From Streptomyces sp. NBC_00236 (lineage in GTDB: Bacteria > Actinomycetota > Actinomycetes > Streptomycetales > Streptomycetaceae): a stretch of 64,000 nt of DNA. Location: NCBI RefSeq assembly GCF_036195045.1, contig NZ_CP108100.1, positions 1,674,001 through 1,738,000 on the forward strand, read 5' to 3'. The position numbers and the translations under genes are program-made. Under the pieces are notes generated by a model. That model made no database searches. It saw only the letters and a program-made list of their open reading frames with translations, and had not been told where the DNA came from. Every line of letters begins with the position of its first letter. Position 1 is the first letter of the stretch. Positions 50,834 through 61,161 of the stretch are shown here, one piece after another.

Positions 50834-52255
50834 CTAGCCGACCGAACCCTCCATCTGCAGCTCGATCAGCCGGTTGAGCTCGAGGGCGTACTCCATCGGG
50901 AGTTCCTTCGCGATCGGCTCGACGAAGCCGCGCACGATCATCGCCATCGCCTCGAACTCGGTCATGCCGCGGCTCATCAGGTAGAAGAGCTGGTCCTCGG
51001 AGACCTTGGAGACGGTCGCCTCGTGACCCATCGACACGTCGTCCTCGCGGACGTCGACGTACGGGTAGGTGTCGGAACGCGAGATGGTGTCGACCAGCAG
51101 CGCGTCACAGAGCACATTGGACTTCGAGCCGGGCGCGCCCTCGCCGATCTCGATGAGACCGCGGTAGGAGGTACGGCCGCCGCCTCGCGCCACCGACTTG
51201 GAGACGATGTTCGACGAGGTGTTCGGAGCCATGTGGACCATCTTGGCGCCGGCGTCCTGGTGCTGGCCCTCGCCCGCGAAGGCGATGGACAGGGTCTCGC
51301 CCTTGGCGTGCTCGCCCATGAGGTAGACGGCCGGGTACTTCATGGTGACCTTGGAGCCGATGTTGCCGTCGACCCACTCCATCGTCGCGCCCTCGTAGGC
51401 GACGGCGCGCTTGGTCACCAGGTTGTAGACGTTGTTCGACCAGTTCTGGATCGTCGTGTAGCGGCAGCGGCCGCCCTTCTTCACGATGATCTCGACGACC
51501 GCGGAGTGCAGGGAGTCCGAGGAGTAGATCGGCGCGGTGCAGCCCTCGACGTAGTGGACGTAGGCGTCCTCGTCTACGATGATCAGCGTCCGCTCGAACT
51601 GGCCCATGTTCTCCGTGTTGATACGGAAGTAGGCCTGGAGCGGGATCTCGACGTGCACGCCCTTCGGCACGTAGATGAACGAGCCGCCCGACCACACGGC
51701 CGAGTTCAGCGAGGCGAACTTGTTGTCACCGACGGGGATGACGGTGCCGAAGTACTCCTTGAAGAGCTCCGGGTGCTCCTTCAGCGCGGTGTCGGTGTCC
51801 ATGAAGATGACACCCTGCGCCTCCAGCTCCTCGTTGATCTGGTGGTAGACGACCTCGGACTCGTACTGCGCGGCGACACCGGCGACGAGGCGCTGCTTCT
51901 CCGCCTCCGGGATGCCGAGCTTGTCGTACGTGTTCTTGATGTCCTCGGGCAGGTCCTCCCAGGACTCCGCCTGCTTCTCCGTGGAACGCACGAAGTACTT
52001 GATGTTGTCGAAGTCGATGCCCGACAGGTCCGAGCCCCAGTTCGGCATGGGCTTCTTGCCGAAGAGCTTGAGGCCCTTGAGCCGCAGCTTCAGCATCCAC
52101 TCCGGCTCGTTCTTCTTCTCCGAGATGTCGCGGACGACGGCCTCGGAGAGGCCGCGCTTGGCCGCTGCGCCTGCCGCGTCGGAGTCGGCCCAGCCGAATT
52201 CGTACGTGCCCAGGCCATCGAGCTCAGGGTGGGCAGTCTCCGTAGGGAGCGTCAT
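50834..52255 (-). CDS. sufB: Fe-S cluster assembly protein SufB
   Basis: A 473-residue protein: [19 protein letters not shown] near the start, [40 protein letters not shown] and [20 protein letters not shown]. It is the main scaffold that builds the cluster. ATG at 52255 has GGGAGG upstream and overlaps the sufR stop (ATGA). Confidence 0.96.
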   Translation of the reverse strand: MTLPTETAHPELDGLGTYEFGWADSDAAGAAAKRGLSEAVVRDISEKKNEPEWMLKLRLKGLKLFGKKPMPNWGSDLSGIDFDNIKYFVRSTEKQAESWEDLPEDIKNTYDKLGIPEAEKQRLVAGVAAQYESEVVYHQINEELEAQGVIFMDTDTALKEHPELFKEYFGTVIPVGDNKFASLNSAVWSGGSFIYVPKGVHVEIPLQAYFRINTENMGQFERTLIIVDEDAYVHYVEGCTAPIYSSDSLHSAVVEIIVKKGGRCRYTTIQNWSNNVYNLVTKRAVAYEGATMEWVDGNIGSKVTMKYPAVYLMGEHAKGETLSIAFAGEGQHQDAGAKMVHMAPNTSSNIVSKSVARGGGRTSYRGLIEIGEGAPGSKSNVLCDALLVDTISRSDTYPYVDVREDDVSMGHEATVSKVSEDQLFYLMSRGMTEFEAMAMIVRGFVEPIAKELPMEYALELNRLIELQMEGSVG

Positions 52256-53064
52256 GCGGGGTTCCTCCCGGCCGTTCTTGCAGATGCTGAATCAGTGGTC
52301 TGTGGGGTGGGGTGCCCGCTGCGCGGAATGTACGTCGTACACACCCCGTCGCCGTGGGCGATGGTGGCCAGACGCTGCACATGGGTCCCCAGGAGGCTGG
52401 AGAAGAACTCCGTCTCCGCCTCGCACAGCTGCGGGTACTGCTCGGCGACATGTGCGACCGGGCAGTGGTGCTGACACAGCTGTTCACCCTGCTGCGGGCC
52501 CGGCGCGCTGCGCGCCGTAGCAGCGTACCCGTCGGCGGACAAGGCCTTGGCCAGCGCCTCCGTACGGGATTCGGGGGCCGCGGCCTCGACGGCCGCGCGG
52601 TAGGCCGCCGACTGGTCGGCGATCCTGGCCCGGGCGAAGGCCATGACCGCTTCGTCGCCCGAGGTCTCGGCGATCCAGCGCAGGGCATCCGCGGCGAGCT
52701 TGTCGTACGACTGGTCGAAGGCGTCCCTGCCGCAGTCGGTCAGGGCGAACACCTTGGCCGGACGGCCACGGGTCCGCGCCCCGTAGACCCGCTGCTCGCG
52801 GGCCTCGATGACATCGTCGGAGACGAGGGCGTCGAGGTGGCGGCGGACGGCTGCCTGGGTGAGTCCCAGGCGCTTCGCCAGGTCGGCGACGGTGGACGGG
52901 CCATGGTCCAGGATGGAGCGCGCGACCCGGTTGCGCGTCGAGCGCTCTCCGGTCGCGAGTTCCTCCTGCGGAGCCTCGCCAACGTATTTCACAACGCCAT
53001 TGTTGCGTAATTCCTCCGGCTCTGACAACCACGGTCCGGAACGATCAAGGGTGGAATCCATCAC
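52252..53064 (-). CDS. sufR: SufR-type Fe-S transcriptional regulator
   Basis: A 270-residue regulator at most. A winged helix ([39 protein letters not shown]) is followed by a C-terminal region with [21 protein letters not shown], whose C-x3-C-x12-C cysteines suit an Fe-S cluster. SufR proteins sense cluster status and repress suf. It heads the suf operon. The ATG at 53064 follows no good ribosome site; an in-frame GTG at 52992 would give 246 residues. A palindrome lies directly upstream. Confidence 0.9.
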   Translation of the reverse strand: MMDSTLDRSGPWLSEPEELRNNGVVKYVGEAPQEELATGERSTRNRVARSILDHGPSTVADLAKRLGLTQAAVRRHLDALVSDDVIEAREQRVYGARTRGRPAKVFALTDCGRDAFDQSYDKLAADALRWIAETSGDEAVMAFARARIADQSAAYRAAVEAAAPESRTEALAKALSADGYAATARSAPGPQQGEQLCQHHCPVAHVAEQYPQLCEAETEFFSSLLGTHVQRLATIAHGDGVCTTYIPRSGHPTPQTTDSASARTAGRNPA

Positions 53065-53065
53065 T

Positions 53066-53079
53066 TAGGGTTACCTAAT
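53066..53079. promoter_or_regulatory. Palindrome in the suf/ABC divergent promoter
   Basis: TTAGGGTTACCTAA (5-bp perfect arms) lies at the sufR ATG edge within the 64-base gap between divergent genes. Candidate operator for SufR. It shares the TTAGG/CCTAA arms with the 19-bp iron-box of DtxR-type regulators but is shorter. Confidence 0.45.
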
Positions 53080-53114
53080 CAAGCCCCCGGACCGGGCCCC
53101 GGCGGACGGCTGCC

Positions 53115-53120
53115 TAGACT
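53115..53120 (+). promoter_or_regulatory. Likely -10 of a leaderless promoter for the ABC exporter
   Basis: TAGACT ends eight bases before the ATG at 53129, and no ribosome-binding sequence precedes that ATG. This spacing is typical of leaderless mRNA in this genus. No clear -35 was seen. Confidence 0.4.
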
Positions 53121-53128
53121 TACCGCCC

Positions 53129-54076
53129 ATGAAGAGCGAGCCCGCCCCACCCCCCTCCGGCCCGGTCGTCCAGGTCCGCGGCCTGGTCAAGCGGTACGGC
53201 AGCAAGGCCGCGGTGGACGGCCTCGACCTGGACGTCCGGGCCGGTGCGGTCACCGCGGTCCTCGGCCCCAACGGCGCGGGCAAGACCACCACGATCGAGA
53301 CCTGCGAGGGATACCGCCGTCCGGATGGCGGGACGGTCCGGGTCCTCGGCCTCGACCCGGTCGCCGACGCGGCGCGTCTGCGCCCCCGCATCGGCGTGAT
53401 GCTCCAGTCCGGCGGCGTCTACTCCGGCGCGCGCGCCGACGAGATGCTCCGCCACATGGCGAAACTGCACGCCCACCCCCTGGACGTGGACGCCCTCATC
53501 GAGCGTCTGGGCCTCGGCGGCTGCGGCCGCACCACCTACCGCCGGCTCTCCGGCGGCCAGCAGCAGCGGCTCGCCCTGGCGATGGCCGTCGTGGGCCGCC
53601 CCGAGCTGGTCTTCCTGGACGAGCCGACCGCGGGCCTCGACCCGCAGGCCCGCCGCTCCACCTGGGACCTCGTGCGCGAGCTGCGCGCCGACGGGGTCTC
53701 CGTCGTCCTCACCACCCATTTCATGGACGAGGCCGAGGAGCTCGCCGACGACGTCGCCATCATCGACGCCGGCCGGCTCCTCACCCAGGGCAGCCCCGAG
53801 ACCCTGTGCCGCGGCGGCGCCGAGAACACCCTTCGTTTCACCGGCCGCCCCGGCCTCGACCTCGGCTCCCTGCTGAAGGCGCTGCCCGACGGCACGGCGG
53901 CCGCGGAGCTCACGACCGGCGCGTACCGCATCACCGGCGACGTCGACCCGCAGCTGCTGGCCACCGTGACCTCCTGGTGCGCCCAGCACGGCGTGATGCC
54001 CCAGGGCATCTCCGTCGAGCGCCACACCCTGGAGGACGTCTTCCTCGAACTGACCGGCAAGGAGCTGCGCGCATGA
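53129..54076 (+). CDS. ABC transporter ATP-binding protein (ABC-2 exporter)
   Basis: A 315-residue ATPase: Walker A GPNGAGKTT, signature RRLSGGQQQRLALAMA, Walker B LVFLDEPTAGLDP, then the H-loop TTHFMDEAEEL, and a C-terminal extension. Drug/daunorubicin-type exporter ATPase. Its stop overlaps the permease start. Substrate unknown. Divergent from sufR and upstream of ctaA, so a link to heme or Fe-S stress is possible but unproven. Confidence 0.93.
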   Translation: MKSEPAPPPSGPVVQVRGLVKRYGSKAAVDGLDLDVRAGAVTAVLGPNGAGKTTTIETCEGYRRPDGGTVRVLGLDPVADAARLRPRIGVMLQSGGVYSGARADEMLRHMAKLHAHPLDVDALIERLGLGGCGRTTYRRLSGGQQQRLALAMAVVGRPELVFLDEPTAGLDPQARRSTWDLVRELRADGVSVVLTTHFMDEAEELADDVAIIDAGRLLTQGSPETLCRGGAENTLRFTGRPGLDLGSLLKALPDGTAAAELTTGAYRITGDVDPQLLATVTSWCAQHGVMPQGISVERHTLEDVFLELTGKELRA

Positions 54077-54840
54077 GCGCCGGTACGTACGCCCCCCGGC
54101 CGGGCGCGGCCCCGCTGCCCCGCATGATCGCCGCGCAGACCGCGCTGGAGACCCGGATGCTGCTGCGCAACGGCGAGCAGCTGCTGCTGACGGTGATCAT
54201 CCCGACGCTGCTGCTCGTGCTGTTCAGCGCGGTCGACATCGTGGACACCGGCTCGGGTGAGTCGGTCGACTTCCTGACGCCCGGCATTCTCGCCCTCGCC
54301 GTGATGTCCACGGCGTTCACCGGCCAGGCCATCGCCACCGGCTTCGAGCGGCGCTACGGCGTGCTCAAGCGGCTCGCCGCCTCACCGCTGCCCCGATGGG
54401 CGCTGATGACCGCCAAGACGCTCGCGGTCCTGGTCACCGAGGTGCTCCAGGTCGTGCTGCTGACGGTGATCGCCTTCGCGCTGGGCTGGTCGCCGCACGG
54501 CAACCCGTTCGCCGTGCTGCTGCTCCTGATCCTCGGCACCGCCGCGTTCTCCGGGCTGGGCCTGCTGATGGCCGGGACGCTGAAGGCGGAGGCGACGCTG
54601 GCCGCCGCCAACCTGGTCTTCCTGCTGCTGCTGGTCGGTGGCGGGGTCATCGTGCCGCTGGACAAGTTCCCGGACGCGGTGCAGTCGGTGCTGGGGCTGC
54701 TGCCGATCGCGGCCCTGTCGGACGGGCTGAGGGACGTGCTGCAGCACGGCGCCGCGATGCCGTGGGGCGACCTGGGGATCCTCGCGGTGTGGACGGTGCT
54801 GGGGCTGGGCGCGGCGGCCAGGTTCTTCCGCTGGGAGTGA
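54073..54840 (+). CDS. ABC-2 type transporter permease
   Basis: A 255-residue permease with about six membrane segments (LLLTVIIPTLLLVLFSAVDI, VFLLLLVGGGVIVPLDKFP) and an ABC-2 motif region at FPDAVQSVLGLLPIAALSDG. Paired with the ATPase by ATGA overlap. Exports an unknown substrate. Confidence 0.92.
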   Translation: MSAGTYAPRPGAAPLPRMIAAQTALETRMLLRNGEQLLLTVIIPTLLLVLFSAVDIVDTGSGESVDFLTPGILALAVMSTAFTGQAIATGFERRYGVLKRLAASPLPRWALMTAKTLAVLVTEVLQVVLLTVIAFALGWSPHGNPFAVLLLLILGTAAFSGLGLLMAGTLKAEATLAAANLVFLLLLVGGGVIVPLDKFPDAVQSVLGLLPIAALSDGLRDVLQHGAAMPWGDLGILAVWTVLGLGAAARFFRWE

Positions 54841-54884
54841 GCCCGCAGGTGCGTTCCGTAAGGGGTTCGGGGTAATCGTCCCCC

Positions 54885-54902
54885 TCGTGAAAGCTTGCAC
54901 AA
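54885..54902. promoter_or_regulatory. Rex-like operator upstream of ctaA
   Basis: TCGTGAAAGCTTGCACAA matches the Rex consensus TTGTGAACGCTTTCACAA at 15 of 18 positions. It lies 13 bases before the ctaA ATG and just upstream of TACGAT (54912-54917), a plausible -10. Rex senses NADH/NAD and controls respiratory genes in this genus, which fits heme A synthesis. Confidence 0.5.
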
Positions 54903-54915
54903 GCGGCCGCCTACG

Positions 54916-55929
54916 ATGGTGCGCGTGCCCAAGCTGACCCGAGCCGAAGTCGCTCAAGCCGTACGGAATCCGCTGCTCTACATCGCCGAGCGCTGGACGC
55001 CGTCCCCCCGGACCGTCCGCCGTGCGGCGATGTCGGCCGTCGTCATGACCGTCGTCATCGTCGTCACCGGCGGTGCCGTGCGGCTGACCGGTTCCGGCCT
55101 CGGCTGCCCGACCTGGCCCAAGTGCACCGACGACAGCCTGACGACGACCAGTGAGATGGGCTTCCACGGCGTCATCGAGTTCGGCAACCGGATGCTCACC
55201 TACGTCCTGTGCGCGGCGGTCGGGTGGGCGATCATCGCCGCCCGGTCCGCCAAGCCGTGGCGCCGCAGCCTCACCCGGCTCGGCTGGACGCAGTTCTGGG
55301 TGGTCATGGGCAACGCCGTGCTCGGCGGCATCGTGGTGCTCGTCGGCCTCAACCCGTACACCGTCGCGGCACACTTCCTGCTCTCCACCGCACTGCTCAC
55401 GATCGCCCTGGTGACCTGGCAGCGGGTCCGGGAGGGTGACGAGGCGCCGCGCCCCCTGGTGGGCAAGGCCGTCGCACAGCTGACCTGGCTGCTGGCGGTC
55501 GCCGCCGGGCTGCTGATCGCGGTCGGCACGGTGGTCACGGGGGCCGGGCGGCACGCCGGTGACTCCAGCGACGTCCACCGCATCCCGATCGACTGGAAGA
55601 TGATCGCGCAGCTCCACGCCGACCTGGCGTGGGTCGTGGTGGCGCTGACCGTCGCACTCTGGTTCGTCCTGAAGGCCGTCGACGCGCCCGTGGGCCCGCT
55701 GCACCGCGCCCGGGACCTGTTCGTGATCCTGATGGCGCAGGGCGTGATCGGGTACGTGCAGTACTTCAACGACACCCCCGAGATCCTGGTCGGGGTGCAC
55801 ATGTTCGGCTCGTGCCTGGTCTGGATCGGCGTGGTCCGCGTCCTGCTGTCGCTGCGTGAGCGGCCGGTGGCTGTCGCCGCGGTTCCGGGCCCGGCGGCCG
55901 AGCAGCCGGAGCCGGCTGCGGCGGGCTGA
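54916..55929 (+). CDS. ctaA: Heme A synthase (CtaA/COX15 family)
   Basis: About 337 residues with eight membrane segments. The four heme-ligand histidines are in MGFHGVIEFGNRM, AAHFLLSTALL, QLHADLAWVVV and GVHMFGSCLVW, and the outer cysteine pair in GLGCPTWPKC. It oxidises heme O to heme A for cytochrome oxidase. The start is uncertain: ATG 54916 overlaps TACGAT, and GTG 54925, seven bases after it, could be a leaderless start. Ends at a shared terminator. Confidence 0.93.
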   Translation: MVRVPKLTRAEVAQAVRNPLLYIAERWTPSPRTVRRAAMSAVVMTVVIVVTGGAVRLTGSGLGCPTWPKCTDDSLTTTSEMGFHGVIEFGNRMLTYVLCAAVGWAIIAARSAKPWRRSLTRLGWTQFWVVMGNAVLGGIVVLVGLNPYTVAAHFLLSTALLTIALVTWQRVREGDEAPRPLVGKAVAQLTWLLAVAAGLLIAVGTVVTGAGRHAGDSSDVHRIPIDWKMIAQLHADLAWVVVALTVALWFVLKAVDAPVGPLHRARDLFVILMAQGVIGYVQYFNDTPEILVGVHMFGSCLVWIGVVRVLLSLRERPVAVAAVPGPAAEQPEPAAAG

Positions 55930-55946
55930 GCCCGCACCCCCCTCGC

Positions 55947-56013
55947 CCAACGCGTCAGGGGCTCCCCCGCACGGCTGGTACGCCGTCCTGCGGGGGAGCC
56001 CCTGATGCGTTGG
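55947..56013. terminator. Bidirectional terminator between ctaA and the small conserved gene
   Basis: A 25-bp inverted repeat, 55947-55971 with 55989-56013, 24 of 25 positions matching, 17-base loop, between convergent genes. Confidence 0.9.
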
Positions 56014-56023
56014 CGGCCGTTCC

Positions 56024-56380
56024 TCAGGCCTTGTTCGCCGGGCCGCCGATCTGGATGCCGGCCATGCGGGTCCACTCGTACGGGCCCGTGTGGACCTTCG
56101 CGGCGAACTCGCCGTCGAAGGACTCGTGCATCGTGATCCCGGACTTCCGCGCGGCGCTCTCGGCGACCGCGTACGAGGGGGCGACGAGGTCGCCCCAGCC
56201 CCCGTCCTCACCGACGAGGACGATGCGGGTGCCCATCTGCCCGATGTAGGCGAGCTGCCCCTCGGCACCGCCGTGCGCCTTCGCGAACGCACCGATCTGC
56301 TTGGCCAGCCTGGCCGCCCTGCGCTCCGCGCGTGCCGCCTGCTTGCTGTCCACCTGCTGGGTCTCAGCCGTCTCTGCCAT
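56024..56380 (-). CDS. Small conserved protein of unknown function
   Basis: A 118-residue soluble protein. A charged helical N-terminus (KQAARAERRAARLAKQIGAFAK) is followed by a beta-rich part (LAYIGQMGTRIVLVG, LVAPSYAVAESAARKSGI, PYEWTRMAGIQIGGPANKA). No recognised function. ATG at 56380 may be leaderless: TAGCAT ends seven bases before it. It lies between ctaA and ctaB, ending at the shared terminator. Confidence 0.78.
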   Translation of the reverse strand: MAETAETQQVDSKQAARAERRAARLAKQIGAFAKAHGGAEGQLAYIGQMGTRIVLVGEDGGWGDLVAPSYAVAESAARKSGITMHESFDGEFAAKVHTGPYEWTRMAGIQIGGPANKA

Positions 56381-56478
56381 GCACCAGATGCTACCGATGG
56401 GTAGATCAACGTGCGACGGGCGGGGAGCGTGGCCTGTGCCACGCTCCCCGCCCGTCGGCAGGTCGTACGGAGGAGGTG

Positions 56479-57426
56479 CTACCGCAGGAAGGGGTCCACC
56501 GCCACGGCGACGAACAGCAGGGACACATAGGTGATCGACCAGTGGAACAGCCGCATCTCCTTGAGCTTCCCGCCGGTCACGCCGGACTTGGCCCGGCTCA
56601 GCAGGGCGTGCGCCTCCCAGAGCCAGAAGCCACCGGTCAGCACCGCCACCACCGTGTAGAACCAGCCGGTGTAGCCCAGCGGGGTCAGCAGCAGCGAGAC
56701 GGCCACCATCACCCAGCTGTAGAGGACGATCTGGCGGGCCACCACCCGGTTGGAGGCAATGACCGGCAGCATCGGAACGCCGACCCGTGCGTAGTCGTCC
56801 TTCACCTTCATGGACAGCGGCCAGTAGTGCGGCGGCGTCCAGAAGAAGATGACGGCGAAGAGGATCACCGCGGCCCAGGACATCGAGTTCGTCACGGCGG
56901 ACCAGCCGATGAGCACCGGCATGCAGCCCGCGATACCGCCCCAGACGATGTTCTGCGAGGTACGGCGCTTCAGGATCATCGTGTACACGACGACGTAGAA
57001 GAGCAGGGCGCCGAGCGACAGTGCCGCCGACAGCCAGTTCACCAGCAGCCCGAACCAGACCGTCGAGATCACCGCGAGGGCGATACCGAAGGCCAGGCAC
57101 TCGCGCGGGCTCACCATTCCGGTGACCAGCGGGCGCTGCGACGTACGGTCCATCAACGCGTCGATGTCGCGGTCGATGTACATGTTCAGTGCATTGGCAC
57201 CGCCGGCGGACAGGTATCCGCCGATGGTGGTAGTGAGCACGAGCCACAGGTCGGGTACACCCTGAGCGGCCAGGAACATCACCGGAACAGTGGTGATCAG
57301 CAACAGCTCGATGATCCGAGGCTTGGTCAGTGCCACGAATGCCTTGACACGGGCCCCGAATGGGCGATGGCCCCCTGGGCCCGGAGTCAAGGCGACCCCT
57401 GCGGGTCGGGACTCGACGGCCGTCAC
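56479..57426 (-). CDS. ctaB: Protoheme IX farnesyltransferase (CtaB, heme O synthase)
   Basis: A 315-residue UbiA-family enzyme with about eight membrane segments. [20 protein letters not shown] is the first Asp-rich prenyl-diphosphate site; the second is the loop [22 protein letters not shown]. It makes heme O from heme B and farnesyl diphosphate, feeding CtaA. GTG at 57426 has AGGGGT upstream; the frame is open further without a good site. Divergent from tkt. Confidence 0.94.
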   Translation of the reverse strand: MTAVESRPAGVALTPGPGGHRPFGARVKAFVALTKPRIIELLLITTVPVMFLAAQGVPDLWLVLTTTIGGYLSAGGANALNMYIDRDIDALMDRTSQRPLVTGMVSPRECLAFGIALAVISTVWFGLLVNWLSAALSLGALLFYVVVYTMILKRRTSQNIVWGGIAGCMPVLIGWSAVTNSMSWAAVILFAVIFFWTPPHYWPLSMKVKDDYARVGVPMLPVIASNRVVARQIVLYSWVMVAVSLLLTPLGYTGWFYTVVAVLTGGFWLWEAHALLSRAKSGVTGGKLKEMRLFHWSITYVSLLFVAVAVDPFLR

Positions 57427-57672
57427 GCACACCCCTGACAGAGAAATCCCAGCAAGCTCCGGGCGTGTAGGCCCGGTAAAGACTTGCGCGAACCAGACCA
57501 CTGTAGACGTTGGGGACAGGCCGTCCTTCGCGGGGGTGGGCTCGTGTTGATGTGGCGCGGGGCGTTGCCGCGGCACATGCGCGAACGCCCGCACGGGCCC
57601 TTGCGGGCCGCGGGGCGCCAGGAGCGCACGCACGCTCGTACAGATGTGCTCCGGACCACTCGGCGAGGGCGT

Positions 57673-57770
57673 CTCAGGAGTGGCTCCCGGCGCTCATCGG
57701 AGGCCTCAGGAGTGAGCCCTCACGCTCATCGGAGAGGGCCCATCGGTGAGGCCCCGCGCTCATACGGGAG
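57673..57770. repeat. Degenerate 32-base tandem repeats before tkt
   Basis: CTCAGGAGTG at 57673 and 57705, and CGCTCATCGGAG at 57691 and 57723, are each repeated after 32 bases, with a third variant at 57757. They lie in the 474-base ctaB/tkt divergent gap (57427-57900). No promoter elements could be assigned with confidence in this gap. Confidence 0.6.
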
Positions 57771-57900
57771 GCGGATTCGACGGGCCGCCCGCACCCTGGA
57801 AGGAGCCGGAAATCGCGGGTCCTGACGGGGGTAGGCTCGGCAATGCCCGGTGCGGTCACAGTCACCGGTTTACGACAGTGGAGAGGAGCCCTGACTCAGG

Positions 57901-60003
57901 GTGAGCACCAAGCCGACCACCACAGACCTCCAGTGGACCGAATTGGACCAGCGGGCCGTGGACACCGTCCGCGTCCTCGCCGCGGACGCCGTACAGAAGG
58001 TCGGAAACGGCCACCCGGGTACGGCCATGAGCCTGGCTCCCGCCGCGTACACCATTTTCCAGAAGGTGATGCGGCACGACCCCGCCGACGCGGAGTGGAC
58101 CGGCCGCGACCGGTTCGTGCTCTCGGCGGGCCACACCAGCCTGACCCTCTACATCCAGCTCTACCTGGCCGGGTACGGCCTGGAGCTCGATGACCTGAAG
58201 GCCTTCCGTACCTGGGGCTCGAAGACCCCGGGGCACCCGGAGTACGGCCACACCACCGGCGTGGAGACGACGACCGGCCCGCTGGGCCAGGGTGTCGCCA
58301 ACGCCGTGGGCATGGCCATGGCCGCCCGCTACGAGCGCGGCCTGTTCGACCCGGAGGCGGCCCCCGGCACCTCCCCCTTCGACCACATGGTGTGGGTCGT
58401 CGCCGGCGACGGCTGCCTCCAGGAGGGCATCTCCGCGGAGGCGTCCTCGCTGGCCGGGCACCAGAAGCTGGGCAACCTGGTCCTGCTCTGGGACGACAAC
58501 CACATCTCCATCGAGGGCGACACGGAGACCGCGGTCTCCGAGGACACCCTGAAGCGCTACGAGGCGTACGGCTGGCACGTCCAGCGCGTCGACCAGCTGC
58601 CCAGCGGCGACCTGGACCCGGCGGGTCTGTACAAGGCGCTGCTGGCCGCCAAGGCCGAGACCGAGCGCCCGTCGTTCATCGCGGCCCGCTCGATCATCGC
58701 CTGGCCCGCACCGCACGCCCAGAACACCGAGGCCTCGCACGGCTCCGCGCTCGGCGACGACGAGGTCGCCGCGACCAAGCGGGTCCTGGGCTTCGACCCG
58801 GAGAAGACCTTCGAGGTCGCCGACGAGGTCATCGCGCACACCCGTGAGGCACTGGACCGCGGCCGCGAGGCCAAGGCCGAGTGGGAGAAGACCTTCGCCG
58901 CGTGGCGCACCGCCAACCCGGAGCGCGCCGCCGAGTTCGACCGGATCTCCGCGGGCGAGCTGCCCGAGGGCTGGGAGGACAAGCTCCCCGTCTTCGAGCC
59001 CGGCAAGGGCGTCGCCACCCGCGCCGCCTCCGGCAAGGTGCTCCAGGCCCTCGGTGAGATCGTGCCCGAGCTGTGGGGCGGCTCCGCCGACCTCGCGGGC
59101 TCGAACAACACCACGATCGACAAGACCTCGTCGTTCCTCCCGGCCGGCAACCCGCTGCCGGAGGCCGACCCGTACGGCCGCACGATCCACTTCGGCATCC
59201 GCGAGCACGCCATGGCCGCGGCCATGAACGGCATCGCGCTGCACGGCAACACCCGCATCTACGGCGGCACCTTCCTGGTGTTCTCCGACTACATGCGCAA
59301 CGCCGTGCGGCTGTCCGCGCTGATGCACCTGCCGGTGACGTACGTGTGGACGCACGACTCGATCGGTCTCGGCGAGGACGGCCCGACCCACCAGCCGGTG
59401 GAGCACATCGCCTCGCTGCGCGCGATCCCGGGCCTGAACGTGGTCCGCCCGGCCGACGCCAACGAGACCTCCCTCGCCTGGCGCGAGATCCTGCGCCGCT
59501 ACACCAAGGTGTTCGGCAAGGGCGCTCCGCACGGTCTGGCGCTGACCCGCCAGGGTGTGCCGACGTACGAGGCGAACGAGAACGCGGTCAAGGGCGGCTA
59601 CGTCCTGTTCGAGGCCGAGACGGCCGACGGGCACAGCGCAGCGCCCCAGGTCCTGCTGATCGGTACGGGCTCCGAGGTGCACCTCGCCGTCGAGGCGCGT
59701 GAGGAGCTCCAGGCCGCCGGCATCCCGACCCGTGTGGTGTCGATGCCGTGTGTCGAGTGGTTCGAGGAGCAGGACCAGGCGTACAAGGACAGCGTCCTGC
59801 CGCCGTCCGTCAAGGCCCGCGTGGCCGTCGAGGCGGGCATCGGTCTGACCTGGTACCGCTACGTCGGGGACGCCGGCCGGATCGTCTCGCTGGAGCACTT
59901 CGGTGCCTCGGCCGACGCCAAGGTCCTCTTCCGCGAGTTCGGCTTCACCGGCGAGGCCGTCGCGGCCGCCGCCCGGGAATCTCTCGCCGCCGTCACGCGC
60001 TGA
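57901..60003 (+). CDS. tkt: Transketolase
   Basis: A 700-residue thiamine-diphosphate enzyme. [20 protein letters not shown] near residue 37, the TPP-binding [20 protein letters not shown] near 168, then [12 protein letters not shown]; the second domain has [20 protein letters not shown] and [20 protein letters not shown]. It moves two-carbon units in the pentose-phosphate pathway. GTG at 57901 with GAGGAG about 14 bases upstream. First gene of the tkt-tal-zwf-opcA-pgl operon. Confidence 0.97.
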   Translation: MSTKPTTTDLQWTELDQRAVDTVRVLAADAVQKVGNGHPGTAMSLAPAAYTIFQKVMRHDPADAEWTGRDRFVLSAGHTSLTLYIQLYLAGYGLELDDLKAFRTWGSKTPGHPEYGHTTGVETTTGPLGQGVANAVGMAMAARYERGLFDPEAAPGTSPFDHMVWVVAGDGCLQEGISAEASSLAGHQKLGNLVLLWDDNHISIEGDTETAVSEDTLKRYEAYGWHVQRVDQLPSGDLDPAGLYKALLAAKAETERPSFIAARSIIAWPAPHAQNTEASHGSALGDDEVAATKRVLGFDPEKTFEVADEVIAHTREALDRGREAKAEWEKTFAAWRTANPERAAEFDRISAGELPEGWEDKLPVFEPGKGVATRAASGKVLQALGEIVPELWGGSADLAGSNNTTIDKTSSFLPAGNPLPEADPYGRTIHFGIREHAMAAAMNGIALHGNTRIYGGTFLVFSDYMRNAVRLSALMHLPVTYVWTHDSIGLGEDGPTHQPVEHIASLRAIPGLNVVRPADANETSLAWREILRRYTKVFGKGAPHGLALTRQGVPTYEANENAVKGGYVLFEAETADGHSAAPQVLLIGTGSEVHLAVEAREELQAAGIPTRVVSMPCVEWFEEQDQAYKDSVLPPSVKARVAVEAGIGLTWYRYVGDAGRIVSLEHFGASADAKVLFREFGFTGEAVAAAARESLAAVTR

Positions 60004-60037
60004 CGCCGTTATACGACTAGTAGGAGATGCAATTCTC

Positions 60038-61156
60038 ATGACAGACGCACTCAAGCGCCTCTCCGACGAGGGCGTGGCGATCTGGCTCGACGATCTTTCG
60101 CGCAAGCGGATCACCTCGGGCAACCTCGCCGAGCTGATCGACCAGAGCCACGTCGTGGGTGTCACCACCAACCCCTCGATCTTCCAGAAGGCGATCTCGC
60201 ACGGTGACGGTTACGAGCAGCAGCTCACCGACCTCGCCACCCGCAAGGTCACCGTGGACGAGGCCATCCGCATGATCACGACGGCGGACGTCCGTGACGC
60301 CGCCGACATCCTGCGTCCCGTCTTCGACGCCACCGAGGGCCAGGACGGCCGGGTCTCCATCGAGGTCGACCCGCGTCTGGCCCACCACACGGCGGCCACG
60401 GTCGCCGAGGCCAAGCAGCTGGCCTGGCTGGTGGACCGGCCGAACACGCTCATCAAGATCCCGGCGACGAAGGCCGGTCTGCCGGCGATCACCGAGGTCA
60501 TCGGCAAGGGCATCAGCGTCAACGTCACGCTGATCTTCTCGCTGGAGCGCTACCGCGAGGTCATGGACGCCTACCTGGCGGGTCTGGAGAAGGCGAAGGC
60601 CGCGGGCCTGGACCTCTCCAAGATCCACTCGGTGGCTTCGTTCTTCGTCTCCCGCGTGGACTCCGAGATCGACAAGCGTCTCGACGCGGTCGGCACCGAC
60701 GAGGCCAAGGCGCTGAAGGGCAAGGCGGCCCTCGCCAACGCCCGGCTCGCCTACCAGGCGTTCGAGGAGGTCTTCTCCTCGGACCGCTGGGCCGCGCTCG
60801 ACAAGGCGCACGCCAACAAGCAGCGTCCGCTGTGGGCCTCCACCGGCGTGAAGGACCCCGCGTACAAGGACACGCTGTACGTGGACGACCTGGTCGCCCC
60901 CGGCACGGTGAACACCATGCCCGAGGCCACGCTGGAAGCGACCGCGGACCACGGGCAGATCACGGGCAACACCATCGCCGGCACCTACGAGCAGGCCCGT
61001 GCCGAGCTCGACGCCGTCGAGAAGCTGGGTGTCTCGTACGACGACGTCGTCCAGCTCCTCGAGGACGAGGGCGTCGAGAAGTTCGAGGCCGCCTGGATCG
61101 ACCTGCTCAACTCGACCGAGGCAGAGCTCAAGCGCCTCGCCCCTTCGGAGGGCTGA
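60038..61156 (+). CDS. tal: Transaldolase
   Basis: A 372-residue TalB-like TIM barrel of the long actinobacterial type: [40 protein letters not shown], the Schiff-base lysine in [16 protein letters not shown] (near residue 140), [20 protein letters not shown] and [19 protein letters not shown]. It exchanges three-carbon units in the pentose-phosphate pathway. ATG at 60038 with TAGGAG upstream, 34 bases after tkt. Confidence 0.97.
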   Translation: MTDALKRLSDEGVAIWLDDLSRKRITSGNLAELIDQSHVVGVTTNPSIFQKAISHGDGYEQQLTDLATRKVTVDEAIRMITTADVRDAADILRPVFDATEGQDGRVSIEVDPRLAHHTAATVAEAKQLAWLVDRPNTLIKIPATKAGLPAITEVIGKGISVNVTLIFSLERYREVMDAYLAGLEKAKAAGLDLSKIHSVASFFVSRVDSEIDKRLDAVGTDEAKALKGKAALANARLAYQAFEEVFSSDRWAALDKAHANKQRPLWASTGVKDPAYKDTLYVDDLVAPGTVNTMPEATLEATADHGQITGNTIAGTYEQARAELDAVEKLGVSYDDVVQLLEDEGVEKFEAAWIDLLNSTEAELKRLAPSEG

Positions 61157-61161
61157 CCACT

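Noticed and set aside
49778..52474. Long plus-strand open frame across the suf genes
   Set aside because: It is the antisense shadow of sufD and sufB in high-GC DNA, with Val/Asp/Leu-rich composition and no family match.
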